20,241 nucleotides of DNA from PALSA-607 sp036510735 (lineage in GTDB: Bacteria > Actinomycetota > Actinomycetes > Acidothermales > Acidothermaceae), in assembly GCA_036510735.1 (NCBI GenBank), contig DATCDK010000164.1, positions 1-20,241 on the forward strand, written 5' to 3'. Shown piece by piece: positions 1 to 7,531 of this stretch. The notes beneath the pieces are model-generated. The model was not told where the DNA came from, did not search any database, and saw only the letters and a list, made by a program, of their open reading frames with translations. Positions within the stretch are counted from its first letter, which is position 1. The number at the start of each line of letters is the position of its first letter. A program made the position numbers and the translations under genes.

Positions 1-630
1 GACGGCCTGGTCATGCTGTCGCCGCGCGCCGAGTCGCCTCGGCTGCAGGCGGCGCTCGGCGGGCTCCCAGCGGTGATGATCAACCGAGCGAGCCGGTTGC
101 TCCCCTACGTGACAGGAGACGACGCCTCGGCGCTCCAGCAAGTCTGCGACACGCTCGTCGGACTCGGTCACACCACGATCGCGTACGTGTCGGGTCCGGT
201 CGATTCCTGGATGAACGGCCGCCGATTCGCCCAGCTTCACGCTGCGGCTAAGCAGACCGAGCTCAAGCTCGCTTCTCTTGGGCCCTTCGCGGCCAGTTAC
301 GACGGCGGCCGTGCGGCCGCTCGTGCCCTGCTGGAGACCGACGCCACCGCGGTGGTCGCCTTTGACGACGTCATGGCGTCGGGCGTCCTCGCCGAGCTTG
401 GAGAGCAGCACGTGCAGGTGCCTGGAGACCTGAGCGTGATCGGGTGCGATGACGTCGCGTTCTCCCGAATGCTGCGCCCATCGCTGTCATCCATCGCCTC
501 GGCTCCCGACGATCTCGCCGGGATCGCACTGGAGTTGCTCCACCATCCGACCGCCGAGCGTAGGCATGCCCAGGTGCCCACTGAGTTCGTGCCGCGAGAA
601 TCCAGCGGACCAGCTCCAAAGAGACACTGA
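1..630 (+). CDS. LacI-family transcriptional regulator, C-terminal part (5' truncated by window)
   Basis: The reading frame is open from base 1 and ends at TGA 628-630, so only about 209 C-terminal residues are visible; the HTH domain lies outside. The visible part is the periplasmic-binding-protein-like effector domain of LacI/GalR repressors: an opening DGLVML strand, the VCDTLVGLGHTTIAYVSG segment (the family's 'LxxxGHrrIa' motif), the VVAFDDVMASGVLAEL segment (family 'afnD..AlGvl..l'), then VPGDLSVIGCDDVAFSRML and a PSLSSIASAPDDLAGIA stretch typical of the C-terminal subdomain. It lies 105 bp upstream of nagB on the same strand. A perfect LacI-type palindrome in that gap makes it the likely local repressor of the operon, probably answering to a sugar or sugar phosphate. 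The ligand cannot be read from sequence. Confidence 0.93.
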   Translation, partial: DGLVMLSPRAESPRLQAALGGLPAVMINRASRLLPYVTGDDASALQQVCDTLVGLGHTTIAYVSGPVDSWMNGRRFAQLHAAAKQTELKLASLGPFAASYDGGRAAARALLETDATAVVAFDDVMASGVLAELGEQHVQVPGDLSVIGCDDVAFSRMLRPSLSSIASAPDDLAGIALELLHHPTAERRHAQVPTEFVPRESSGPAPKRH

Positions 631-647
631 CGGGCCGAGCGACCGTC

Positions 648-678
648 TTGACGAAGCAGTCTGGGGACGGGCTAGTGT
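648..678 (+). promoter_or_regulatory. Probable promoter of the nagB operon
   Basis: A TTGACG -35-like hexamer at 648-653 and a TAGTGT -10-like hexamer (TAnnnT) at 673-678 are 19 bp apart, slightly longer than ideal. Transcription would start near 685, inside the palindrome at 678-691. The arrangement fits repression by blocking initiation. The hexamers were located by eye only. Confidence 0.5.
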
Positions 679-691
679 GCAACCGGTTGCA
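678..691 (+). promoter_or_regulatory. LacI-family operator, perfect 14-bp palindrome
   Basis: TGCAACCGGTTGCA is a perfect inverted repeat with the central CpG typical of LacI/GalR-family operators. It directly follows the proposed -10 element and lies between the regulator gene and the first catabolic gene, so it is the best candidate binding site for the upstream regulator. Confidence 0.75.
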
Positions 692-703
692 GCAACTAAC
701 GTC

Positions 704-719
704 TGCAACTTTCTGCAAC
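704..719 (+). promoter_or_regulatory. Two direct TGCAAC operator half-sites
   Basis: TGCAAC occurs at 704-709 and again at 714-719, exactly 10 bp apart, and matches the left arm of the palindrome at 678-691. About one helical turn of spacing puts them on the same DNA face. They may be secondary contacts for the repressor in the 5' untranslated region of nagB. Confidence 0.4.
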
Positions 720-735
720 CACCGTCAGGAGCACG

Positions 736-1560
736 ATGGGTTCAGCCTTCTCTGCCGAGGCGTCACGAGCTACCGCCTTGCGCGTGGTCGTACGCGACAC
801 AGCCCCCGAGGCGGGCGCCGACGCCGCGATCGCTATGGCGACCGTCTTGCGCGAGGCGGTACGCCGGCAGGGTTTGGCCCGCGTGCTCTTCGCGTCGGCA
901 CCGTCGCAATCCCCGATGATCGACGCGCTGAAGGCGCAGGATGTGCCCTGGGCGCGAGTGACGGCGCTGCATATCGATGAGTACGTCGGCATCGACCCGT
1001 CGGCGCCCCAGGCGTTCGGCCGCTGGCTCCAAGACCACCTCTTCAACGACGTCCGACCTGGGGTCGTCGAGTTGATGCGTCCCGATGCCGATCCGGCGCA
1101 GGAATGCGAGCGCTACGGCCGTCTTGTCGCCGCTGCCCCGATCGACGTCGCGTGCTTGGGCATTGGCGTGAACGGCCATCTGGCTTTCAATGAGCCGTAC
1201 CAGTGGACGATCGATGACCCTGTTCGAGCGCGGCTTGTGCAACTCGATGTCGAGTCACGCCGACAGCAAGTGGACGACGGGTGCTTCGCTTCGTTGGACG
1301 AGGTCCCGACCTGCGCCATCACGTTGACGATCCCTACGCTCCTCGCGGCGCGCCATCTCGTGGTCACAGTGTCGGGGTCGCACAAAGCGCAGGCAGTGGC
1401 GCGCTGCGTGTCGGGTGCGATCACGCCGGCTGTGCCTGCTTCAGCGTTACAGACCCACACCTCAGTGCGGCTCTTTCTCGACCGTGCGGCCGCCGCGCAC
1501 GTGGAGTCCGCCCAAGTTGGAGCCCCGTCAGCAGTGCAATCAGGAGATACCTCGCCATGA
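736..1560 (+). CDS. nagB: Glucosamine-6-phosphate deaminase/isomerase (NagB-like)
   Basis: 274 aa. Expected to convert glucosamine-6-phosphate to fructose-6-phosphate plus ammonia in the cytoplasm, the last step of amino-sugar catabolism. The sugar-isomerase fold motifs are in order: a phosphate-loop segment FASAPSQSP (about 52-60), HIDEYVG with the catalytic Asp (81) and GIGVNGHLAFNEP (142-154) with active-site His148 and Glu153. The position that is Asp in the E. coli DGH motif is Asn here, as I recall also for the B. subtilis-type NagB, so it does not imply loss of function. AGGAG at 727-731 sets the ATG at 736. The gene is first in the operon and its stop overlaps the next start (ATGA, 1557-1560). 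The phosphate loop differs from classic ATGGTP, so a related amino-sugar phosphate such as galactosamine-6-phosphate is possible. Confidence 0.88.
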   Translation: MGSAFSAEASRATALRVVVRDTAPEAGADAAIAMATVLREAVRRQGLARVLFASAPSQSPMIDALKAQDVPWARVTALHIDEYVGIDPSAPQAFGRWLQDHLFNDVRPGVVELMRPDADPAQECERYGRLVAAAPIDVACLGIGVNGHLAFNEPYQWTIDDPVRARLVQLDVESRRQQVDDGCFASLDEVPTCAITLTIPTLLAARHLVVTVSGSHKAQAVARCVSGAITPAVPASALQTHTSVRLFLDRAAAAHVESAQVGAPSAVQSGDTSP

Positions 1561-2339
1561 CAGCTCGCCCGACGGCCCCGGACGTCGCCTCGATCATGCA
1601 GACCTACTTCGAGGTGATCGCCGAATATCTGAACGCGATTCGCGTCGGTGGGCAAGAGGCCGTGCGCGCCGCGGCTTCGCTTGTCGCTGACAAGGTGATC
1701 GGCGACGAGCTGGTGTACGTGTACGGCCCGGGCGGTCACTCAAATTTGGCTGCGCAGGAGGTGTTCTTTCGAGCCGGTGGGCTTGCGAACGTGTCGGCGA
1801 TTCTCGATAGCGGGACGATGCTGGCCGACGGCGCCTTGCGTTCGATGAACGTCGAACGCACACCTGGATACGGTCGCCTGGTGATCGCGGACAATGGCCT
1901 TGGCTCAGGCGACTTGATGATCCTGGTGAACGCGTACGGCATCAACTCCGCCCTCATCGATGCAGCGTTGGCCTGTCGGGAGCGTGGCGTGACGCTTATC
2001 GGCGTGAGCTCTCGGGCGCACGCGGAACAGACGCCACCCGACCATCCCGCACGCCATCCCAGCCGTCAAAACTTGCACGACTTGGTCGACGTTCATGTCG
2101 ACACCTTGGTGCCTGTCGGCGACGCTGTGCTCGCCATCGAAGGCGTCACGGACGACGTTGGCGCAATCTCGACCTTCGCTAACGCGTACGCGATGCAGTC
2201 GATCATGGTCTGCGCCATCGCCGAGGTGCGCAGCCGCGGTGCGGAGCCGACCGTGTGGCGCAGCGCGAACGCGCCGGACGGCGATACCCGCAATGGCCGG
2301 TTCATCGACCGCTTCCGGCACCGGGTGCGATGGCTATGA
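1557..2339 (+). CDS. SIS-domain sugar-phosphate isomerase-type protein (UPF0309-like)
   Basis: 260 aa. The frame is open further upstream, but ATG 1557 is chosen because it overlaps the nagB stop as ATGA and has AGGAG at 1542-1546. A single SIS (sugar isomerase) fold is evident: VYVYGPGGHSNLAAQEVFFRAGG begins near residue 53 with the phosphosugar-binding GPGGHSN turn (57-63). ADNGLGSGDLMILVNAYG (111-128) is the second nucleotide/sugar-binding strand, followed by GVTLIGVSS. The C-terminus ends in a SANAPDGDTRN-like segment that I associate with UPF0309 proteins. Single-SIS proteins bind or isomerise phosphosugars, and members of this group occur beside nagA. The exact reaction is not known to me; a role in handling the NagA/NagB substrates is inferred from context. 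Confidence 0.8.
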   Translation: MTARPTAPDVASIMQTYFEVIAEYLNAIRVGGQEAVRAAASLVADKVIGDELVYVYGPGGHSNLAAQEVFFRAGGLANVSAILDSGTMLADGALRSMNVERTPGYGRLVIADNGLGSGDLMILVNAYGINSALIDAALACRERGVTLIGVSSRAHAEQTPPDHPARHPSRQNLHDLVDVHVDTLVPVGDAVLAIEGVTDDVGAISTFANAYAMQSIMVCAIAEVRSRGAEPTVWRSANAPDGDTRNGRFIDRFRHRVRWL

Positions 2340-3517
2340 GCCGCCAGTTGAGTGGACTGCTGCCTGGAACCGGGTCGGTGCGGCTGACCGTGGACGACGG
2401 GCTCATCGTTGAGGTGCAGGTCACCGACGCCGTGTCAGACCCGTCGAGCACGCGGTTCGACGGCGAACTGTTGCTGCCGGGCCTGATCGATCTGCAGGTC
2501 AACGGATACGCGGGCGTCGACTTCAATGACGCCCACCTCACAACCGCCGCGGTTCGGATAGTGGTCGAGAAGTTGTGGGCACTTGGTGTCACCGGGTTTT
2601 GCCCGACCGTAATTACTGGGCCACCGGATCGCATGGCGTCATCCGTGCAGACAATCACCGCGGCATGCCGCGAGGACGACGATATCGCTGCGTCTGTGAT
2701 GGGGGTGCACCTGGAGGGGCCGTGGATCTCGCCGCTCGACGGAGCACGTGGCGCTCACGCCTTGAAGGACGTCCGACCGCCAGATCTCGCCGAGCTTCGC
2801 ACCCTGACTACAGCTGGGGACGTGGCGATCCTCACCTTGGCTCCGGAGCTTGCGGGCGCGCCGACACTGATTGCTTCGGCGGTCGCAGCCGGAGTCAAGG
2901 TGTCGGTCGGCCATAGCGCCGCGCTGCCGGACGATGTCCGGATCGCCGTGGAATCGGGCGCGACGTTGAGCACCCACCTGGGCAATGGCGTTCCGATGAC
3001 GCTGCCGCGCCATCCGAATCTGATCTGGCAGCAGCTTTACGACGAGCGGCTCACCTGCATGTTCATCGCCGACGGTCATCACCTCGACCTCGCGACGCTG
3101 ACCGCCATGGCCCGTGCGAAAGGTGCGGCCCGGTGGATGCTCGTCAGCGACGTGACGGCGATCGGTGGGATGCCCGTCGGCGAATACCGCACACCGGTCG
3201 GTGGGCTGGTCGAGCTGACCGCCGACGGTCGCCTCGGCATGGTCGGCACGGGATACCTCGCCGGAGCGGCCCGGCCGTTGATCGACGGGCTGGCCCGGAT
3301 GCTTCGGGTGCCCGAGTTGCCGGCCGCCGACGTCATGGCCGCAGTCTCATCGGTGCCCGCCCGGGTCCTTGCTGATCGGGCTAGCGGTCGTGGCCGCATC
3401 GCCGAAGGACAGCGCGCTGACTTGGTGCGAGCGCGCTGGAATTCCGATCGGCGCAGCCTGACGGCGGTGGAGACCATCAGTGGCGGGCGCACGATGTGGC
3501 TGGCGGAGTCGTGGTGA
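2336..3517 (+). CDS. nagA: N-acetylglucosamine-6-phosphate deacetylase (NagA-like)
   Basis: 393 aa from ATG 2336, which overlaps the previous stop as ATGA; ATG 2330 in the same frame is the alternative. Amidohydrolase-superfamily TIM barrel. Motifs: LLPGLIDLQVNGYAGVDFND (47-65), GVHLEGPW with metal-ligand Glu127, VGHSAA with His193, STHLGNGVP with His214, ADGHHLD with His248, and VSDVTAIGG with the catalytic Asp272. It should remove acetate from N-acetylglucosamine-6-phosphate and pass glucosamine-6-phosphate to NagB. The usual 'HLYNAM' element is HLGNGV here, marking a divergent COG1820 branch, so the acyl-sugar substrate may differ. The stop overlaps the next start as GTGA (3514-3517). Confidence 0.87.
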   Translation: MSRQLSGLLPGTGSVRLTVDDGLIVEVQVTDAVSDPSSTRFDGELLLPGLIDLQVNGYAGVDFNDAHLTTAAVRIVVEKLWALGVTGFCPTVITGPPDRMASSVQTITAACREDDDIAASVMGVHLEGPWISPLDGARGAHALKDVRPPDLAELRTLTTAGDVAILTLAPELAGAPTLIASAVAAGVKVSVGHSAALPDDVRIAVESGATLSTHLGNGVPMTLPRHPNLIWQQLYDERLTCMFIADGHHLDLATLTAMARAKGAARWMLVSDVTAIGGMPVGEYRTPVGGLVELTADGRLGMVGTGYLAGAARPLIDGLARMLRVPELPAADVMAAVSSVPARVLADRASGRGRIAEGQRADLVRARWNSDRRSLTAVETISGGRTMWLAESW

Positions 3518-4827
3518 TTGCTTCACTCCTTGCCGGCGTGGCGGTCTCGGACATCACACCGCCGCGGGGAAGCGTGCTGGCCGGATTCGCGGCGCGCACC
3601 GCGCCGTCGGCCGGGATCCACGACCCGCTGTTCGCGCGTGCAGTGGCGCTCGACGACGGGCGGCAAGGCTCGATCGTGGTCGCAGCCGACCTGGTCGCGC
3701 TGACCATCGAGCAATGCGACGAAGTGCGTCGCCGAGTTGGCGAGCACACCGGTCTCGGCGTGGAGTCAGTTCTAGTTTCGGTGACACATACCCACGCCGG
3801 CCCGCACGTGTCGAAGGACGAGCTTGGCCCCGGCGCAGATGTCGAGTACGTGGCCTGGCTCGAGCAGGAGTTGGCCGCGACGGCAATTCGCGCGTGGTCG
3901 ACTCGCCAGCCGGCGCGCATCGGTCACGCGTTCGGCGTAGAGCGGACTGTCGCACACAATCGACGTCACTTGGACGGCGTGGTCGACCCCACGGTGACGG
4001 TTGTCCGGGTGGACGACGCGCAAGGCGCGCCACTCGCGGTGCTCTTCTCCTACAGCTGTCATCCGGTGGTGCTTGGTCCGACCAACCTGCTGATCTCCGC
4101 TGACTGGCCAGGAGAAGCACGACAGCGCGTGGAGGAGCGGTTCGCCGGAGCGACCGCGGTGTTTCTGCAAGGCTGCTGCGGCGACATCAACACAGGGCAC
4201 TCGGCCCACGACAGCATGGATCCGACGCAGTCCGACCGCCGAACGTTCGCTGAGTCGCGGCTTCTCGGACGGCGGCTCGGCGACGTGGTGGTCGACGTGG
4301 CTGAGTCATTGCGGACAGTGGACGCGACGGTCGCGGTGGCCCGAGTCGCGGTCGCGCTGCCCTTCAGTTCGCCCCCGGAAGTCCACGAGGTCGACCGCCT
4401 GATCTCCCAGGTCGACGCCGAAATGGCCCTCGACCCATCGCGTGACCGTGCGCTCGTGCTGCGCGGTCGCCGTGCTTGGCTGCAGGCGTTGCGGGTGCAG
4501 CAGCCACCGGCGTCTGTTGACTGCGACGTTGTCGCGCACAGGTGGGGTTCGCTGACGGTGGCCGGGGTGCCAGGAGAAGCCTTCGTGGGGATCGGGCTGG
4601 CTGTCAAAGCCGACGTCCCCGACCGAGATGCGCTGGTGCTCGGGTATTGCAACGGCGTACCCGGTTATGTGCCGTATCCGCCGGCCGAGTACGCGCACGG
4701 TGGCTACGAAGTTGAGGAGGCGCATTACTTCTACGCGCAGCCGAACTGTTTCGCGCCAAGCGCAGGCGCCTCCTTGGTCGATGCGGCGAGACGCGCCATC
4801 GATCTGCTGACGTTCGGGGTGCCTTGA
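3514..4827 (+). CDS. Neutral/alkaline ceramidase N-domain family hydrolase, cytoplasmic
   Basis: 437 aa from GTG 3514, overlapping the nagA stop (GTGA); GTG 3511 is in the same frame. The protein opens with AGVAVSDITPPRGSVLAGF, the signature start of the neutral/alkaline non-lysosomal ceramidase N-terminal domain (PF04734-type). Candidate zinc ligands are in THTHAGP (91-97), HNRR (148-151) and SYSCHP (His183); ADWPG (196-200) and QGCCGDIN (219-226) follow, with a GYVPYPPAEYAHGGYEV segment near the C-terminus. There is no signal peptide and the protein is much shorter than secreted ceramidases of about 650-750 aa, so it is probably a cytoplasmic amidase. Position directly after nagA suggests hydrolysis of an N-acyl or related amide in an amino sugar; true ceramidase activity is unlikely. 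Substrate unknown. Confidence 0.8.
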   Translation: MIASLLAGVAVSDITPPRGSVLAGFAARTAPSAGIHDPLFARAVALDDGRQGSIVVAADLVALTIEQCDEVRRRVGEHTGLGVESVLVSVTHTHAGPHVSKDELGPGADVEYVAWLEQELAATAIRAWSTRQPARIGHAFGVERTVAHNRRHLDGVVDPTVTVVRVDDAQGAPLAVLFSYSCHPVVLGPTNLLISADWPGEARQRVEERFAGATAVFLQGCCGDINTGHSAHDSMDPTQSDRRTFAESRLLGRRLGDVVVDVAESLRTVDATVAVARVAVALPFSSPPEVHEVDRLISQVDAEMALDPSRDRALVLRGRRAWLQALRVQQPPASVDCDVVAHRWGSLTVAGVPGEAFVGIGLAVKADVPDRDALVLGYCNGVPGYVPYPPAEYAHGGYEVEEAHYFYAQPNCFAPSAGASLVDAARRAIDLLTFGVP

Positions 4828-4871
4828 TGAAGCTGTGTCTGCAGCGCCCACCGACGCGAGGTGACGCGTGA
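4827..4871 (+). other. 14-codon linking mini-ORF between hydrolase and dehydrogenase genes
   Basis: ATG 4827 overlaps the preceding stop (TGATG, 4825-4829) and the mini-ORF's own TGA (4869-4871) overlaps the next gene's GTG start (GTGA, 4868-4871). It would encode 14 residues starting MKLCLQRPP. Its likely role, if any, is to carry ribosomes across the 40-bp gap. No clear ribosome binding site is visible, and chance is a real alternative. Confidence 0.25.
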
Positions 4872-5869
4872 TCGAGGTCTCGGTGACCGAGCTACGCGAT
4901 GTCGTCGGCCGAGAGCTGCGCGCGCACGGAGTCGCAGACGACGATGCCGCGATTCTGATCGATTACATCGTTGACACCGAGTCGGCTGGACATCGAACGC
5001 ACGGCCTACGTCGCCTCACCGGCATGCTGACCGCTACTGCCAAGACGCCGCCGAGTGGCCCAGTTCAGATTCGGCGAACCTCCCCAGGGGTCATCGCGCT
5101 CGATGGGTGCGGGCGACTCGGTGTCGTGGTCGCGCAGCGGTGCACCGACTTGGCCATCGACGAGGCGCGGCTCGGCGGATCCGCCATGGTCGTCGCGACT
5201 GGCTTTCGCGGATCCACGGGAGCGCTTGGGTACTTCACCCGACAGGCAGCTCTTCGGGGTCTGGTCGCGCTAATGGTTGCCTCGTGCGAAAGCGGCGTTG
5301 CGGCCGAGGGTGGAATCGACCCGGCCTTAGGCACGAATCCGCTCGCCGTCTCTTTCCCACATGACAGGACCCCGATCACCCTCGACATGGCCACCTCCGC
5401 CGTTTCGTACGGCACGTTGCAGGAGATGGCCGCCCACGGGATTCCCGCGCCGCCGTCCACCGTTGTCGACGCTGCGGGGCGCCCATCGTGTGATGCGCGA
5501 GACGCGCTCACGGGAGCACAGCTCCCGATGGCGGGCCACAAGGGATACGGCTTGGCGCTGCTTATCGAGCTGTTGGCCGGCCCGATGATCGGCGGAAAGG
5601 CAGGGCGATCGGCGACGCCCGGGTCGGACGGCCTGGTCATGGTGGCGACTAGGGTCGACCATTTCCGTATGCCCAACGAAATAGCCGAGGAGACAGCGCG
5701 GCTGCTCGCCGAAATCCGGGCGGGCCGGCGCCGAGACCCCGATGAACCCATTCGAATACCGGGCGAAAGATCGGAACACGCCCGGATTGCCGCCGAGAGA
5801 TCAGGACGCGTCCTCGTGGACGAGCTCCTGTGGCGTGACACCCGACGGCGGGCAGAGCGCGATGAATAA
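4868..5869 (+). CDS. Ldh2-family (malate/L-lactate-type) NAD(P)-dependent oxidoreductase
   Basis: 333 aa from GTG 4868, preceded by GAGGTGA at 4858-4864. Members are Rossmann-unrelated NAD(P)H oxidoreductases acting on 2-keto or 2-hydroxy acids, including malate, lactate, ureidoglycolate, diketogulonate and piperideine-2-carboxylate. Motifs: ESAGHRTHGLRR (38-49) with the family's His-Gly-x-x-Arg element, GTNPLAVSFP (155-164), DMATSAVSYGTL (173-184) and GHKGYGLALLIELLAG (223-238). One deviation: the loop that usually reads like 'NSxHFGxxGYY' is FRGSTGALGYF (113-123) and lacks the His. In this operon it most likely reduces or oxidises a keto/hydroxy sugar acid upstream of the mannonate-dehydratase-like enzyme. 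Exact substrate unknown. Confidence 0.85.
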   Translation: MIEVSVTELRDVVGRELRAHGVADDDAAILIDYIVDTESAGHRTHGLRRLTGMLTATAKTPPSGPVQIRRTSPGVIALDGCGRLGVVVAQRCTDLAIDEARLGGSAMVVATGFRGSTGALGYFTRQAALRGLVALMVASCESGVAAEGGIDPALGTNPLAVSFPHDRTPITLDMATSAVSYGTLQEMAAHGIPAPPSTVVDAAGRPSCDARDALTGAQLPMAGHKGYGLALLIELLAGPMIGGKAGRSATPGSDGLVMVATRVDHFRMPNEIAEETARLLAEIRAGRRRDPDEPIRIPGERSEHARIAAERSGRVLVDELLWRDTRRRAERDE

Positions 5870-5902
5870 CGCCAGGTGCCTTGCAGATCGCATTGGAGCA
5901 TC

Positions 5903-7132
5903 GTGAAGATCTCGTCGGCCGACATCGTCGTTACAAGTCCTAGCCGCAACTTCGTCACGCTGAAGATCACGACCGACGACGGCGTCACTGGTCTCGGCGA
6001 CGCGACGCTCAATGGCCGTGAGCTCGCCGTCGCGACCTACCTGAGCGAACACGTCGTCCCGCTCCTCATCGGCAAGGATCCGCATCGGATCGAAGACACC
6101 TGGCAATTTCTCTATCGCAGCGCTTACTGGCGTCGCGGACCGGTGACGATGGCCGCAATCGCGGCTGTGGACATGGCGCTGTGGGATATCAAGGGCAAGG
6201 TCGCGAATCTGCCGGTGTACCAGTTGCTCGGGGGAGCGTCCCGAAATGGCCTGCTCGCCTACGGTCATGCGTCGGGTCTGACGACAGCGGGAGTTAGTGA
6301 GTCCGTTCACGAGCACATGGAGCTTGGCTACCGGGCGATTCGAGTGCAAAGTGCGGTGCCTGGAATCGACGCTCTTTACGGTGTTGCGGCGCAGACCCAG
6401 GTCTCCGGTGAACGCTACGACTACGAGCCTGCGGGCAGGGGAGCGTTTCCCGCCGAAGAAGATTGGGATACCCGTGCCTACCTGAGGCATGTGCCGACGG
6501 TGTTCGAAGCGGTGCGTCACGAGTTCGGGCCTGAGCTGGTTCTGCTGCATGACGGACACCACCGGATGACGCCGATTCAAGCCGCGAAGCTCGGCAAGGC
6601 CCTTGAGCCTTACGACTTGTTCTGGCTCGAAGACTGCACGCCGGCAGAGAACCAGGAGGCGCTGCGCCTGGTTCGCCAGCACACGACGACGCCGCTGGCG
6701 ATCGGAGAAGTCTTCAACACGGTGTGGGATTTCCAGTTGCTGGTGAAGGAGCAACTCATCGACTACATCCGCGCCGCGTCCACTCACTTCGGCGGCATCA
6801 CCCCGTTACGCAAGATCATGGACTACGCGGCCCAGTACCAGATCAAGTCAGGCTTTCACGGTCCGACCGACGTCTCACCCGTCGGTCTGGCGGCAGAGCT
6901 CCACGTCGGGATCGCCATCCACAACTTCGGAATCCAGGAGTACATGCAGCACAGCGATAAGACCAACACTGTGTTCGAGCAGTCGATGACCTTCGCCGAC
7001 GGCTATCTGCATCCGGGCGACCGACCGGGCCTTGGTGTCGAGTTGAACGAGGAGGCAGCGGCTGCGTTTCCCTACCAGCAGGCATATCTGCCGTACAACC
7101 GGCTGGCCGACGGGACCGTACACGACTGGTGA
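5903..7132 (+). CDS. Mannonate dehydratase-type enolase-superfamily enzyme (ManD subgroup)
   Basis: 409 aa from GTG 5903, with GGAG at 5895-5898; the family normally begins 'MKIvsADVivTSPGRNFVTLKI', which matches from this GTG, so the longer ATG at 5876 is rejected. Acid-sugar dehydratase converting D-mannonate (or D-gluconate) to 2-keto-3-deoxygluconate with Mg2+. N-terminal capping domain to about residue 125, including YWRRGPVTM (75-83) and DIKGK. The barrel carries LLHDGHH (Asp217, His219), WLEDCTP (Glu243), AIGEVFN (Glu269), FHGPTD (His319) and a C-terminal HDW (Trp409). Residue 321 is Pro, where I recall high-efficiency mannonate dehydratases having Ala, so gluconate or weak mannonate activity is possible. 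Last gene of the plus-strand operon; the product fits a KduD gene at the right edge of the window. Confidence 0.87.
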   Translation: MKISSADIVVTSPSRNFVTLKITTDDGVTGLGDATLNGRELAVATYLSEHVVPLLIGKDPHRIEDTWQFLYRSAYWRRGPVTMAAIAAVDMALWDIKGKVANLPVYQLLGGASRNGLLAYGHASGLTTAGVSESVHEHMELGYRAIRVQSAVPGIDALYGVAAQTQVSGERYDYEPAGRGAFPAEEDWDTRAYLRHVPTVFEAVRHEFGPELVLLHDGHHRMTPIQAAKLGKALEPYDLFWLEDCTPAENQEALRLVRQHTTTPLAIGEVFNTVWDFQLLVKEQLIDYIRAASTHFGGITPLRKIMDYAAQYQIKSGFHGPTDVSPVGLAAELHVGIAIHNFGIQEYMQHSDKTNTVFEQSMTFADGYLHPGDRPGLGVELNEEAAAAFPYQQAYLPYNRLADGTVHDW

Positions 7133-7531
7133 GAGGGTGCTTTTATCGCCCTGCATGGCTGCTCTATGCACGGCCAAGGCGGGGAGGCCATGCTGCGCGC
7201 GTCGGAGCGAGCGCGCGATCGCAGCCGACGCGGCCTCAGCCGTCTCGGCTCCTTCAATCGAGATTCGGATGACGAGGCGAGCCGGGAATCGTCTGGCCTG
7301 CACAGACGAGTTTGCGATACGGACTGCAGACCGCGCCATGGCGAGGAGAGATCGAGGCGCTGGATGGACGGGCGACCGCGGGTCGCCCGGCTAATGCCGG
7401 CCATATCGCGGTCGCCGTGGCGATCGACGGCTAGTCAGGTGACGCGGGCATGTTGCGTTTGTGACAGACCAGTCGTGTCGGTGTCTGACCGAGTGGAGCC
7501 GCTGCCATGTGCGCCACGACAGCCGGTACAC
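7133..7531. other. Gene-free stretch between the catabolic operon and the first att-like repeat
   Basis: About 400 bp without a convincing gene. Several short overlapping frames are open on both strands, but none has a ribosome binding site with a recognisable protein. The only clear structure is a GC-rich hairpin at 7370-7388. It may be the degraded end of an older inserted element lying left of the repeat at 7532. Confidence 0.5.
7370..7388 (+). terminator. GC-rich hairpin after the sugar operon
   Basis: GGGCGACC (7370-7377) and GGTCGCCC (7381-7388) form a perfect 8-bp stem with a 3-nt GCG loop. There is no U-tract, which is common for actinobacterial terminators. It lies 238 bp after the operon's last stop, so it is a candidate operon terminator. 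Confidence 0.4.

Noticed and set aside
144..149. NagB Asn in place of Asp in the catalytic DGH motif as evidence of inactivation (residue positions)
   Set aside because: The NGH form is known to me from functional Bacillus-type deaminases, so it is a subfamily feature.
1281..1556. N-terminal extension of the SIS protein
   Set aside because: It overlaps conserved nagB sequence in another frame; ATG 1557 has a good AGGAG and the ATGA overlap.
6875..7339. Minus-strand frame of about 154 codons overlapping the end of the ManD-like gene
   Set aside because: Most of it is antisense to a well-conserved enzyme and it has no recognisable domain or ribosome binding site.
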